A stretch of 64,000 bases of DNA from Flavobacteriaceae bacterium (GTDB taxonomy: Bacteria; Bacteroidota; Bacteroidia; Flavobacteriales; Flavobacteriaceae), in assembly GCA_021739635.1 (NCBI GenBank), contig JAIPBH010000012.1, positions 62,001 to 126,000 on the forward strand. The letters are read 5' to 3'. The position numbers were made by a program, and so were the translations under genes. This document shows positions 1 to 8,405 of this stretch, one piece after another; position 1 is the first letter of the stretch; each line of letters begins with the position of its first letter. The notes under the pieces are model-generated. The model worked only from the letters and a program-made list of their open reading frames with translations. It was not told the DNA's origin and did no database searches.

Positions 1-33
1 GTATCTTGTAACTTTTGTATGTATTGATAAAAT

Positions 34-573
34 TTATTTTTCATAAGTTAACTCGTATAATTCCATGTCTATGGGCTGTTGACCAACTGGGGTGAATTCT
101 TTTTTCAATGTTTTTTGCCAAACAAAATTACTTTTTTCAGCCACTTTTATGCTTGCTAAATTTGTTTTATGTGAAATAATTTGAAGTTTTTTAAGTTGTA
201 ATTTTTGAAAACAATATTTAGAAGTGGCTTGAATAGCAAGAGTCATCCATCCTTTGTTTTCAAACTTTTTTCCTATACAATAGGCAAATTCACCACTTTT
301 TTTATCCCAATTTATGGTTTTTAAAATAATTAGTCCTGCAATACTTTTTGAGGATGTATCTTTAATTGTAAAGGTGTATTCTAATTTAGAAGACATTAAT
401 TCATGTTGTCTTGTAATATATGTTTTTGTACTTTCTAATGTTCTGTTTTCTGAAAGAGTTTTAGGTAAGTAAAGTTTAAAGCGTTCAGTATTTGATACCA
501 ATAATTTATTAAGATTAAGGGCATCATCATGTTTTAATGACTCTATGTAAAATGTATTCGAACTGTAAATCAT
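34..573 (-). CDS. GNAT acetyltransferase, RimJ/RimL type
   Basis: This 179-residue protein looks like a RimJ/RimL-type GNAT N-acetyltransferase, which moves an acetyl group from acetyl-CoA to an amine, often a protein N-terminus. The fold pattern is visible: an N-terminal strand and helix, a central strand pair around residues 66-100 (AGLIILKTINWD then GEFAYCIGKKF), the acetyl-CoA loop and helix region after GKKFENKGWMT, and a C-terminal LASIKVAEKSNF motif typical of the RimJ/L group. The canonical Q/RxxGxG/A loop is degenerate here (ENKGWM), as is common in this group. It is the last visible gene of the leftward heme operon, 81 bp beyond hemE. Its substrate is unknown, and a role in heme synthesis is not implied. 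The family call is fairly sure; the substrate cannot be read from sequence. Confidence 0.8.
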   Translation of the reverse strand: MIYSSNTFYIESLKHDDALNLNKLLVSNTERFKLYLPKTLSENRTLESTKTYITRQHELMSSKLEYTFTIKDTSSKSIAGLIILKTINWDKKSGEFAYCIGKKFENKGWMTLAIQATSKYCFQKLQLKKLQIISHKTNLASIKVAEKSNFVWQKTLKKEFTPVGQQPIDMELYELTYEK

Positions 574-654
574 TCAATATCAGGTTGGCAAAACTGGCAC
601 TGAAAGTAAGAAAAATATTAAAATTAACCTATTGTTATACTGAAACTTAGATAA

Positions 655-1677
655 TTATTTATATTCTTTTACAGCATCAATAAAAGCTCTGGCATTTTCT
701 ATAGGAACATTTGGTAAAATACCATGACCTAAGTTTACAATGTACTTGTCTTTACCAAACTCTTTTATCATTTGATGAACCATTTTCTTGATGTCTGATG
801 GTGGTGATAATAAACGTGCGGGATCAAAATTACCTTGAAGCGTCATGTTTCCTCCTGTTAAGTAACGCGCATTTTTAGGTGAACAAGTCCAATCAACACC
901 TAAAGCAGACGCATTTGATTTTGCCATATCACCTAAGGCAAACCAACATCCTTTAGCAAATGCAATTACAGGAGCATCATCTTTTAAAGCTTCAATAATT
1001 TGATTGATATATTGCCATGAAAATTCTTGATAATCTACAGGCGATAACATGCCTCCCCAAGAGTCAAATATTTGTACAGCATCAACTCCAGCTTCCACTT
1101 TTGCTTTCAGATAAGCAATAGTAGTATCCGTAATTTTTTGTAATAATTGATGAGCAGCAACAGGATTAGTAAAACAAAATTCTTTTGCTTTATCATAAGT
1201 TTTACTTCCTTGACCTTGAACTACATAGCATAAAATTGTCCATGGCGAACCTGCAAAACCAATTAAAGGAACTTCATCATTCAAAAGCTCTTTGGTTGCT
1301 TTTATGGCTTGCATCACATAATCTAATTCCACATGAACATCTGGAACAATAACATTATCAACTCCTTTTTGATCGCGAACTGGATTTGGAAGATAAGGAC
1401 CAAAATTTGGCTTCATTTCTACCTCAATATTCATAGCTTGTGGAATGACTAAAATATCACTAAAAAGGATAGCGGCATCCATTCCAAATCTGCGAATAGG
1501 TTGTATTGTGATTTCACTTGCAAGTTCAGGAGTTCTACATCTTGTGAAGAAATCATATTTATCGCGAAGTGTTATGAATTCTGGTAAATATCTTCCTGCC
1601 TGACGCATCATCCAAACTGGTGGACGTTGTACAGTTTCTCCTTTTAAAGCTCTTAAAAATAAATCGTTTTTTATCAT
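655..1677 (-). CDS. hemE: Uroporphyrinogen decarboxylase
   Basis: HemE removes four carboxyl groups from uroporphyrinogen III to give coproporphyrinogen III, a cytosolic step of heme synthesis. The 340-residue length is normal for the family. The N-terminal signature is present: [15 protein letters not shown] at residues 19-33, with substrate-binding Arg25 and Arg29, followed by the conserved FSDIL at 72-76 whose Asp74 matches the catalytic aspartate of characterised enzymes. A C-terminal NLGHGI motif is also intact. It follows the hemC-hemD fusion with an 88-bp gap that contains a heptamer tandem repeat. It lies in a leftward run hemA, hemC-hemD, hemE, GNAT and is probably co-transcribed from the hemA promoter. 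No abnormality is seen. Confidence 0.97.
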   Translation of the reverse strand: MIKNDLFLRALKGETVQRPPVWMMRQAGRYLPEFITLRDKYDFFTRCRTPELASEITIQPIRRFGMDAAILFSDILVIPQAMNIEVEMKPNFGPYLPNPVRDQKGVDNVIVPDVHVELDYVMQAIKATKELLNDEVPLIGFAGSPWTILCYVVQGQGSKTYDKAKEFCFTNPVAAHQLLQKITDTTIAYLKAKVEAGVDAVQIFDSWGGMLSPVDYQEFSWQYINQIIEALKDDAPVIAFAKGCWFALGDMAKSNASALGVDWTCSPKNARYLTGGNMTLQGNFDPARLLSPPSDIKKMVHQMIKEFGKDKYIVNLGHGILPNVPIENARAFIDAVKEYK

Positions 1678-1679
1678 TG

Positions 1680-1714
1680 TTGTTAGTTGTTAGTTGTTAG
1701 TTGTTAGTTGTTTG
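1680..1714. repeat. Heptamer tandem repeat between hemC-hemD and hemE
   Basis: Four perfect copies of TTGTTAG (1680-1707) are followed by one degenerate copy TTGTTTG (1708-1714). About 30 bp on, at 1747-1756, the sequence AACTAACAAC is the reverse complement of the repeat, so the transcript could fold into a hairpin. The array sits inside the heme operon, just before the hemE start codon on the minus strand. Short AACTAAC-type arrays are familiar noncoding repeats in flavobacterial genomes, from memory. Confidence 0.85.
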
Positions 1715-1765
1715 AGGTTTTAATATGGTGTATACCAATAACCAAAAACTAACAACCAAAAACCA

Positions 1766-3343
1766 TTATACATAATAGTCATTTACTAATTCAATAACAC
1801 TTTCAACGGTTGGTACTTTTGCTATGCGCACCTCTTTAAAGTGTTTTTTTGCCTCTTCGGCCGTTGTATCGCCTATACAAAAGGCGACTTTTTTGGCTTT
1901 ATTTTGCAAGATATAACTTTGAACTGTTGATGGACTGTAAAACATAATGCCTTCTGTAGATTCATCAACGTTTAATGATGAATACACCGTTTGATAAGCT
2001 TCTACCTCATTAACAGTAATATTATTGTCTTCTAATATTTTTGGCAAATCATCTAAGCGTAAATTACTGCAAAAATAGGTGATTTCTGTACCTTCCATAT
2101 AATCTACTAAATAGTTAGCTAAATTTTTAGCACTGTTTTCTGAGTGAGTTACTGTTCCAATTTTTTGTTCAATTAATTGCTTTGTTCTTCTTCCAACGCA
2201 ATAAATATTTTTGAACTTTAATTCATCAGCAGAAAAATTAGTAGTTAGTGCTTCAACAGCATTTTTACTGGTGATGATTACATTTTTAAGATTAGATTTT
2301 AAAACTGTTTTAGGAATTCTATTGAGACTTACTTTAATGAAATCTGAACTTTTAACAGTTATTTTGTGAGCTAATAAGTGTTTTTGATCTTCAGTTAATG
2401 CTTTTGTAGAATAAACGGTTGTTTGTTTATTTGTTCTTTGTAATTCATCCATCAAGCGTTTTCCGCCGCGCTCAATAACAAAATTTGCGCAAAAAGTAGC
2501 GATATCATGATGTTCACCTAATTTTTTAACACGAGTTACGTCTATTCTTTTAGAACCATCAATGCTTAATAAAACACCTTTAAAAGTAACTTCGTCATTT
2601 TTTATTTTGGCAATAGCTCCAATAGGTGCTGTACATCCGCCTTCTAATTTGTTTAAAAACTCACGTTCAATACTGGTGCAGATTTCTGTTTCTTCATGAT
2701 TTAATTCGGCACACGCATTTACAGCAAATTCATTTTCTTTTAAAGCAGTAATCATAACGGCTCCTTGTGCTGGCGCAGGAATCATCCAATCTAAATTAAT
2801 AGCTTCTTCGGGTCTAATACCAATTCTACCTAAACCAGCGGCTGCAAAAATAGCTCCGTTCCAATCTTCATTATCTTGTAATTTTTGCATACGTGAATTC
2901 ATGTTTCCACGTAAATCAACAATAGTATGTGTGGGATATCTGTTTAACCATTGAGCGCGACGACGTAAACTGCCAGTAGCAATAACAGCATGTTTTTGAG
3001 CTAAAAACTCTTCATTATTTTTAAAAACCAAAGTATCATTAATATTGCCTCGTTTTATTACTGCTGCCTGAATGATGCCTTTTGGCAACACTGTTGGTAC
3101 ATCTTTAAGGGAATGCACTGCAATATCAATATCATAATTTAACATGGCAATATCCAAAGTTCTGGTAAAAATGCCGGTAATACCTAGTTCGTATAGTGGT
3201 TTATCCAACACTAAATCCCCTGTAGATTTTACAGGAACCAATGCTGTTTTATACCCTAGTTTTTCTAGTTGGTCTTGTACTGTTTTTGCCTGCCATAGTG
3301 CTAATTCACTATCACGCGTACCAATTCTAATGATTTTAGACAT
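1766..3343 (-). CDS. hemC-hemD: Hydroxymethylbilane synthase / uroporphyrinogen-III synthase fusion
   Basis: This 525-residue protein joins two consecutive heme enzymes. Residues 1 to about 300 are HemC, which polymerises four porphobilinogen units. It shows the ST-GD loop, HSLKDVP at 77-83 with catalytic Asp81, ATGSLRRRAQW at 122-132, and the dipyrromethane cofactor cysteine Cys237 in LEGGCTAPIGA. Residues from about 310 to 525 look like HemD, which cyclises and inverts ring D: two alpha/beta subdomains with VIITSKNAVEAL in the middle and GIMFYSPSTVQSY near the end. HemD is always weakly conserved, so that half is assigned mainly by position and pattern. A fusion could pass the unstable hydroxymethylbilane directly to the next active site (inference). 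Its start overlaps the 3' end of hemA by 8 bp, so the two genes are translationally close. Confidence 0.95.
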   Translation of the reverse strand: MSKIIRIGTRDSELALWQAKTVQDQLEKLGYKTALVPVKSTGDLVLDKPLYELGITGIFTRTLDIAMLNYDIDIAVHSLKDVPTVLPKGIIQAAVIKRGNINDTLVFKNNEEFLAQKHAVIATGSLRRRAQWLNRYPTHTIVDLRGNMNSRMQKLQDNEDWNGAIFAAAGLGRIGIRPEEAINLDWMIPAPAQGAVMITALKENEFAVNACAELNHEETEICTSIEREFLNKLEGGCTAPIGAIAKIKNDEVTFKGVLLSIDGSKRIDVTRVKKLGEHHDIATFCANFVIERGGKRLMDELQRTNKQTTVYSTKALTEDQKHLLAHKITVKSSDFIKVSLNRIPKTVLKSNLKNVIITSKNAVEALTTNFSADELKFKNIYCVGRRTKQLIEQKIGTVTHSENSAKNLANYLVDYMEGTEITYFCSNLRLDDLPKILEDNNITVNEVEAYQTVYSSLNVDESTEGIMFYSPSTVQSYILQNKAKKVAFCIGDTTAEEAKKHFKEVRIAKVPTVESVIELVNDYYV

Positions 3344-4595
3344 TTATTAAAGTTTCTAATTGGAATACTTTTTTAATTAGTTCAAGACTTTCATCAGTAG
3401 AGATGTTATCGTCTTTTAAATGATGAGCAAAATGATTAGTTATCTTTTGAATGATGTTATTACTAATCAACTCCGCTTGCTCTTCATTAAAATTTGGGGT
3501 TTTTTTACGTTGAGTTTCTAATTCAGCATTTTTAAAGTCTAAAAGTTTACTTTTTAAAGCCTTTATGGTTGGGGCGAATTTTCTTGTTTCAAGCCAATCA
3601 TTAAATTCTTTTTTTACCTCTTCAATAATAGTTTCAGCAAAAGGAATATGTTCTTTACGTTTTTCATGAGTTTCATCTGTGATTTTTGATAAATCATCTA
3701 AATGAACAAGTGTCACATTTGGTAAGTCTTCAACATTAGGATCTACGTTTTTAGGAATAGATAAATCTAAAATAAGAAGCGGTTTTTTGCTTTGAACAAG
3801 ATGTTTATCAATCGTTGGTCTTTGTGCACCTGTTGCAACAATTAAGATATCAGATTGGGTTATTTCTTCTTGTAAGTTGGCATAATCTTTTACAATCAAA
3901 TTAAATTTTCCTCCAATGTTTTCGGCAGTATTTTTGGTTCTATTAATAAGTGTAATTCGCTCATTTTTAGTATGTTTTACTAAATTTTCACAAGTGTTTC
4001 TTCCTATTTTACCGGTACCAAACAATAAGATGTTTTTATTTGTAATGTCTTCTACATTATTAAAAATGTATTGAACAGAAGCAAAGGAAACAGATGTTGC
4101 TCCACAAGATATTTCGGTTTCAGTTTTTATACGTTTACTTGCTTGAATGACAGCATTAATTAAACGCTCTAAAAAGGGATTTAATAAATCAAGATTTTTT
4201 GAAATAATAGCACTTTTTTTAATTTGACCGATAATTTCAAAATCACCCAAAATTTGACTATCTAAGCCAGAACCAACACGAAACATATGTGAAATAGCAT
4301 CAGAATTTTTGTAGATATAGGCCACTTTTTGAAACTCTTCTACTGTTCCTTTAGTGTTTTCACAAAGTAACTGAATGAGTTGAAATGGATGTTGTGCAAA
4401 ACCGTAAATTTCTGTTCTGTTGCAAGTTGAAGTTATAACTAAACTTTCAATACCATTTTCTTTGGCTTGATTAAGTAAATTTATTTTAGAATTTTCGTCT
4501 AAACTAAAACGTCCTCTAATATCGGCATCCGCTTTTTTATAGCTTAAACCTAAAGCGTAGAAGGAACTGCTTTTAGAAATATTATATTGTTGCAT
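3336..4595 (-). CDS. hemA: Glutamyl-tRNA reductase
   Basis: HemA reduces glutamyl-tRNA to glutamate-1-semialdehyde with NADPH, the committed step of the C5 heme pathway. At 419 residues it is of normal length. The catalytic cysteine Cys58 lies in VITSTCNRTEIY. The Rossmann NADPH-binding glycine motif is seen as LLFGTGKIGRNT around residue 190, and the C-terminal helical dimerisation domain follows from about residue 310. It is the first gene of the leftward operon and overlaps hemC-hemD by 8 bp. A promoter with TTG-N21-TACATTTG lies 25-56 bp upstream of its start (on the minus strand), and a divergent AraC-type regulator begins 170 bp away. That places heme operon control in the shared intergenic region. 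Confidence 0.97.
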   Translation of the reverse strand: MQQYNISKSSSFYALGLSYKKADADIRGRFSLDENSKINLLNQAKENGIESLVITSTCNRTEIYGFAQHPFQLIQLLCENTKGTVEEFQKVAYIYKNSDAISHMFRVGSGLDSQILGDFEIIGQIKKSAIISKNLDLLNPFLERLINAVIQASKRIKTETEISCGATSVSFASVQYIFNNVEDITNKNILLFGTGKIGRNTCENLVKHTKNERITLINRTKNTAENIGGKFNLIVKDYANLQEEITQSDILIVATGAQRPTIDKHLVQSKKPLLILDLSIPKNVDPNVEDLPNVTLVHLDDLSKITDETHEKRKEHIPFAETIIEEVKKEFNDWLETRKFAPTIKALKSKLLDFKNAELETQRKKTPNFNEEQAELISNNIIQKITNHFAHHLKDDNISTDESLELIKKVFQLETLINV

Positions 4596-4619
4596 TACGA
4601 GGCTTCAAAATTTGATAAA

Positions 4620-4651
4620 CAAATGTATGTATGTAAATTTTAAAAAAACAA
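4620..4651 (-). promoter_or_regulatory. Promoter of the hemA operon
   Basis: On the minus strand a -7 box TACATTTG (4627-4620) fits the Bacteroidetes consensus TAnnTTTG. A TTG -33 element lies at 4651-4649, with 21 bp between the two, the usual spacing. It ends 24 bp before the hemA start codon. Confidence 0.7.
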
Positions 4652-4707
4652 CGCTAAAAGAACTTTAAGTATCGATTATGGGTTTTTAAACAATATTTTT
4701 AATAGTT

Positions 4708-4723
4708 TATGATATTTATCATA
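4708..4723. promoter_or_regulatory. Perfect 7-2-7 inverted repeat between hemA and the AraC gene
   Basis: TATGATA-TT-TATCATA is a perfect inverted repeat in the divergent hemA/AraC intergenic region, 42 bp before the AraC start codon and about 57 bp upstream of the hemA -33 element. Its position suits an operator for the adjacent regulator or for a heme or iron sensor. The base content is AT-rich, so chance cannot be excluded. No protein can be assigned. Confidence 0.45.
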
Positions 4724-4765
4724 TTTTTACCCTAAGATTAACAATTTTTAAAACATTAAGGAAGA

Positions 4766-5686
4766 ATGAATCTAAATCATATCGATAATAATAGTGCTCA
4801 ATCAGGCAAAAAAAATGTCGATGAAAGGTATTTTGATGAAACTTGTATTGATGATCATTTTTTGGTTCTAACTTATAAGAATGAAGAGTATAACCCAGTT
4901 ATTTTAAAACGAGACGTTCAAAATGATTGTCTGCAATTTCATTTTTGTTTAAAAGGCTTAAGCAAGTTTGTTTTTAATGAAGGCACGTATATATTAAACA
5001 TACTTGAAGAAAATTCTCTGCTACTCTATAACCCACAACGAAGTTTACCAATTAATATTGAAATTAATTCAAACTCATGGATTGTTTCTGTTTTAATTTC
5101 CATAAAAAAATTTCATGCGTTATTTTCGCAAGAAGCAGATTATATTTCTTTTTTGAATGAAGATAATAAGGACAAAAAATATTATAAAGATGGTGAGATT
5201 TCTCCATCTATGGCCATAGTTTTAAATCAATTAATAAATTACAATTTAAATCATTCTATTAAGCATTTATATTTTAAAGGAAAAGCCTATGAAATTTTAA
5301 GTTTGTATTTTAATAGAAATGAAGAGTCTAATATTGAGCAATGTCCATTTTTAGTAGATGAAACCAATGTAATAAAATTAAGAAAAGCAAAAGACATCAT
5401 TATTTCTCAAATGGCAGAGCCACCTAGTTTGCAAGAATTAGCAGATGATATTGGACTTAGCTTAAAAAAATTAAAAGAAGGGTTTAAGCAAGTGTATGGC
5501 GATACTGTTTTTGGGTTTTTAGTTGATTACAAAATGGAAGTTGCAAGAAAAATGTTAGAATCTGGAGCTAATAATGTGAATGAAGTAGGTTTAAAAGTAG
5601 GATATAGTACTTCGAGTCATTTTATTGCAGCTTTTAAAAAGAAGTACGGAACAACTCCTAAAAAGTATATTTCTTCTTTAAATTAA
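4766..5686 (+). CDS. AraC-family regulator, PchR-like, of the heme locus
   Basis: This 306-residue transcription factor has a divergent N-terminal sensor half (about residues 1-200) and a C-terminal AraC/XylS double helix-turn-helix (about 205-306). The first HTH contains PPSLQELADDIGLSLKKLKE and the second has the family signature region VNEVGLKVGYSTSSHFIAAF followed by FKKKYGTTPKKY. The N-terminal stretch with LQFHFCLKG and the succeeding beta-rich segment recalls PchR, a regulator of siderophore genes, rather than a sugar-binding AraC. It is divergent from hemA and followed by a tiny ORF and hemH. The simplest inference is that it adjusts heme synthesis to iron or porphyrin state, but no ligand can be read from the sequence. 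Confidence 0.9.
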   Translation: MNLNHIDNNSAQSGKKNVDERYFDETCIDDHFLVLTYKNEEYNPVILKRDVQNDCLQFHFCLKGLSKFVFNEGTYILNILEENSLLLYNPQRSLPINIEINSNSWIVSVLISIKKFHALFSQEADYISFLNEDNKDKKYYKDGEISPSMAIVLNQLINYNLNHSIKHLYFKGKAYEILSLYFNRNEESNIEQCPFLVDETNVIKLRKAKDIIISQMAEPPSLQELADDIGLSLKKLKEGFKQVYGDTVFGFLVDYKMEVARKMLESGANNVNEVGLKVGYSTSSHFIAAFKKKYGTTPKKYISSLN

Positions 5687-5714
5687 ATTTGAAAGATTTT
5701 TAAAACTTTATGAT

Positions 5715-5867
5715 ATGAAATATTTAACTCCAGAAATTGAAGCGTTATCAAAAAATTTAAGTAAAAAATCTTTAGTGCGCCCAGTAATTTCTTGTGGTAT
5801 TTTTCAAGATTGTAATTATAATGTAGAACAGTCAAATTTATTATATCAACAAAAAACGGAAAAATAG
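5715..5867 (+). CDS. Small 50-residue ORF with two cysteines between AraC and hemH
   Basis: An intact ATG-initiated frame of 50 codons begins 28 bp after the AraC stop codon. The product starts MKYLTPEIEALSKNLSKK and has a central SCGIFQDC with Cys27 and Cys33; the rest is polar, with no membrane segment or signal peptide. Conventional gene callers often miss genes this size. It could be a heme- or metal-linked small protein, a modified peptide precursor, or a chance frame. I do not recognise it. Its position inside the heme locus and plausible codon content favour a real gene, but only conservation in relatives would settle this. Confidence 0.45.
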   Translation: MKYLTPEIEALSKNLSKKSLVRPVISCGIFQDCNYNVEQSNLLYQQKTEK

Positions 5868-6003
5868 GAGTTGATTTTAAATTTTAAACCAACACTCTGC
5901 TTTATTAATTGTAAGTAAGTTTAAAAAAAGGGATAAGGCTCAAATCCCTAAAATTATTTAACACCTTTAAATAAAATACTATTTATCTTAGCAAAAAATT
6001 ATA

Positions 6004-7017
6004 ATGAAAAAAGGCATTCTTTTAGTAAATCTTGGTTCTCCAGACAGTCCAGAACCCAAAGATGTTAAAAAATATTTAGGTGAATTTTTAATGGATGAAC
6101 GCGTTATTGATTTACCACTTTTAGCAAGAACTTTATTGGTAAAAGGTGTTATATTAAACACACGTCCAAAAGCATCAGCTGCTGCATACAAAAAGATTTG
6201 GTGGAAAGAAGGTTCGCCTCTTATTGTTTTGTCTGTAAGATTACAAGATAAAGTTCAAAAACAAGTTGAAATACCTGTAGGCTTGGCTATGCGTTATGGT
6301 AGTATGTCAATTTACAAAGGACTTCAAGATTTAGTTAATAAAGGTGTTGAGCAAGTACTTATCATTCCGTTGTATCCACAATTTGCAATGGCAACAACTG
6401 AGACTATAACCGTATTAGCCGACGATATTCAAAAACAACATTTTCCTAATTTAAAAATAGAGTCTTTACCAGCTTTTTATAATGATTCAGATTATATAGA
6501 AGTACTTTCAAATTCAATAAAATCTCATTTAGAAGGTAAAAACTATGAACATTTATTGTTTTCATACCATGGAGTTCCTGAGAGACATATTAGAAAAAGT
6601 GATGTTACAAAATCTCATTGTAAAATTGATGGAAGTTGTTGTATTACACCATCAAAAGCGCACGAGTTTTGTTACAGACATCAGTGTTTTGAGGTAACAA
6701 GATTGGTAGGCGAAAAGCTTAAACTTAAAGAAGGAACTTTTTCAACGTCTTTTCAATCTCGCTTAGGTTTTGACCCATGGCTGCAACCCTATACAGATAG
6801 AACCATTGAACGATTAGGAAAACAAGGCATTAAAAACATGGCCATAGTTACACCAGCTTTTGTAAGTGATTGTTTAGAAACCTTAGAAGAAATAGCTATG
6901 GAAGGACAAGAAATTTTTCATGAAATGGGAGGAAATGAATTTACAACCATTCCATGTTTAAATGATGATACTTCATGGGTTGCTTTATTAGCAAAATGGA
7001 TTAAAAATTGGGCTTAA
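6004..7017 (+). CDS. hemH: Ferrochelatase
   Basis: HemH inserts Fe2+ into protoporphyrin IX, the last step of protoheme synthesis. The 337-residue length is typical. The N-terminal LLVNLGSPDSPE, the central LFSYHGVPERHI with the invariant metal-site histidine His189, and the C-terminal SDCLETLEEIAMEG with its catalytic-site acidic residues are all present. A cysteine-rich segment lies just after the active-site histidine (CKIDGSCC, then CYRHQC at about residues 207-229). Some bacterial ferrochelatases carry a [2Fe-2S] cluster on internal cysteines, so a cluster is possible here but is inference. It is followed 10 bp later by a MATE transporter gene and then hemJ, which suggests one rightward operon for late heme steps. 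Confidence 0.97.
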   Translation: MKKGILLVNLGSPDSPEPKDVKKYLGEFLMDERVIDLPLLARTLLVKGVILNTRPKASAAAYKKIWWKEGSPLIVLSVRLQDKVQKQVEIPVGLAMRYGSMSIYKGLQDLVNKGVEQVLIIPLYPQFAMATTETITVLADDIQKQHFPNLKIESLPAFYNDSDYIEVLSNSIKSHLEGKNYEHLLFSYHGVPERHIRKSDVTKSHCKIDGSCCITPSKAHEFCYRHQCFEVTRLVGEKLKLKEGTFSTSFQSRLGFDPWLQPYTDRTIERLGKQGIKNMAIVTPAFVSDCLETLEEIAMEGQEIFHEMGGNEFTTIPCLNDDTSWVALLAKWIKNWA

Positions 7018-7027
7018 GCCTAAATAA

Positions 7028-8371
7028 ATGACAAAAATATCTTCAAAAGATTTAGGAATACAACCAATCAATAAATTACTTATCAAGCAAGCAGTTCCTG
7101 CATCTATTGGAATTTTAGTGATGTCTCTTAATATTTTAGTTGACACCATTTTTGTTGGAAACTGGATAGGTTCAACAGCAATTGCGGCTATTAATGTAGT
7201 GCTTCCTGTTTCCTTTTTTATAGCTGCATTAGGCATGTCAATAGGCATTGGTGGCTCTTCAATAATTTCAAGAGCACTTGGCAGTTCCAATAAAGAAAAA
7301 GCTTTAAAAACCCTAGGCAATCAAATATCACTTACCTTATTACTTACCATAACTTTGGTGGTTTTAGGGCTAACATTTGTAGATAATATTATTATTTCTT
7401 TTGGTGGAAAAGGTGATATGTTTGTTCCTGCTAAAATTTATTACACCATTGTACTTTATGGTGTGCCTTTTTTGGCACTTTGTATGATGGGTAATACCGT
7501 TATTAGAGCCGAAGGCAAACCAAAATTTGCCATGTACGCCATGATGATTCCTTCAATAAGTAATTTAGTTTTAGACTATGTTTTTATTAATTTACTTGAC
7601 TTTGGAATGGAAGGTGCTGCTTGGGCTACGTCTATTTCTTATGTTTTTTGTTTTATTTATATATTGTGGTTTTTCTTATCAAAGAATTCAGAATTAAAAA
7701 TAAACTTTTCTCATTTTGGATTAAACCCGAAATTGGTTTATGAAATAAGTTCTCTTGGTTTTGCTACATTAGCCAGACAAGCAGTAGTGAGTATTACATA
7801 TCTGTTTATGAATAACATTTTATATGATTTGGGCGGAGAAACATCAGTAACATCCTATGCTATCGTTGGAAGAATGCTCATGTTTGCCATGTTTCCTGTT
7901 TTAGGTTTAACACAAGGATTTTTGCCAATTGCAGGATTTAATTATGGCGCTCAAAATTATGAAAGGGTAAGAGAAACAATCAATACCGCTATAAAGTACG
8001 CTATGATTATGGCTACATTGGTTTTTATGTTATTAATGGTTTTTCCTGAAGAAATTACAAGAATGTTTACGTCAGACATTGATGTTATTAATCAAACTCC
8101 AAGTGATATGCGCTGGGTTTTTGCTGCTACTCCAATAATTGCCATTCAGCTCATCGGCGCTGCTTATTTTCAAGCTATTGGTAAAGCTATACCTGCATTA
8201 CTTTTAACCTTATTAAGGCAAGGGCTGTTTTTTATTCCTTTAATTTTAATTTTACCCAAGTTTTATGGCGAATTAGGTGTTTGGATGTCTTTTCCTATTT
8301 CAGATGTGCTTTCTACTATTGTCACAGCGTACTTCTTAAACAAGGAAATTAGAAAAGATTTAATCCAATAA
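7028..8371 (+). CDS. MATE family efflux transporter
   Basis: This 447-residue inner-membrane protein is a MATE-family cation-coupled exporter. About 12 hydrophobic segments are visible in the usual two six-helix halves. The first, PASIGILVMSLNILVDTIFV at about residues 24-43, is the conserved helix 1 region, and GIGGSSIISRALG (about 76-88) and GLTQGFLPIAGFNYGAQNY (about 297-315) are the characteristic loops of each half. It is only 10 bp after hemH and 34 bp before hemJ, so it is probably in their operon. MATE proteins export drugs, dyes and organic cations. Export of a porphyrin or heme-related compound is suggested by the context but not demonstrated by any residue. Confidence 0.92.
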   Translation: MTKISSKDLGIQPINKLLIKQAVPASIGILVMSLNILVDTIFVGNWIGSTAIAAINVVLPVSFFIAALGMSIGIGGSSIISRALGSSNKEKALKTLGNQISLTLLLTITLVVLGLTFVDNIIISFGGKGDMFVPAKIYYTIVLYGVPFLALCMMGNTVIRAEGKPKFAMYAMMIPSISNLVLDYVFINLLDFGMEGAAWATSISYVFCFIYILWFFLSKNSELKINFSHFGLNPKLVYEISSLGFATLARQAVVSITYLFMNNILYDLGGETSVTSYAIVGRMLMFAMFPVLGLTQGFLPIAGFNYGAQNYERVRETINTAIKYAMIMATLVFMLLMVFPEEITRMFTSDIDVINQTPSDMRWVFAATPIIAIQLIGAAYFQAIGKAIPALLLTLLRQGLFFIPLILILPKFYGELGVWMSFPISDVLSTIVTAYFLNKEIRKDLIQ

Positions 8372-8405
8372 TTATTATTTTTATGCCCTTAAAAAAGTTT
8401 TTAAA

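Noticed and set aside
34-573. GNAT gene as part of heme synthesis
   Set aside because: It is only in the operon by position; no residue or known pathway links it to heme.
1680-1714. Heptamer array as a possible CRISPR
   Set aside because: The unit is 7 bp with no spacers, so it is a simple tandem repeat.
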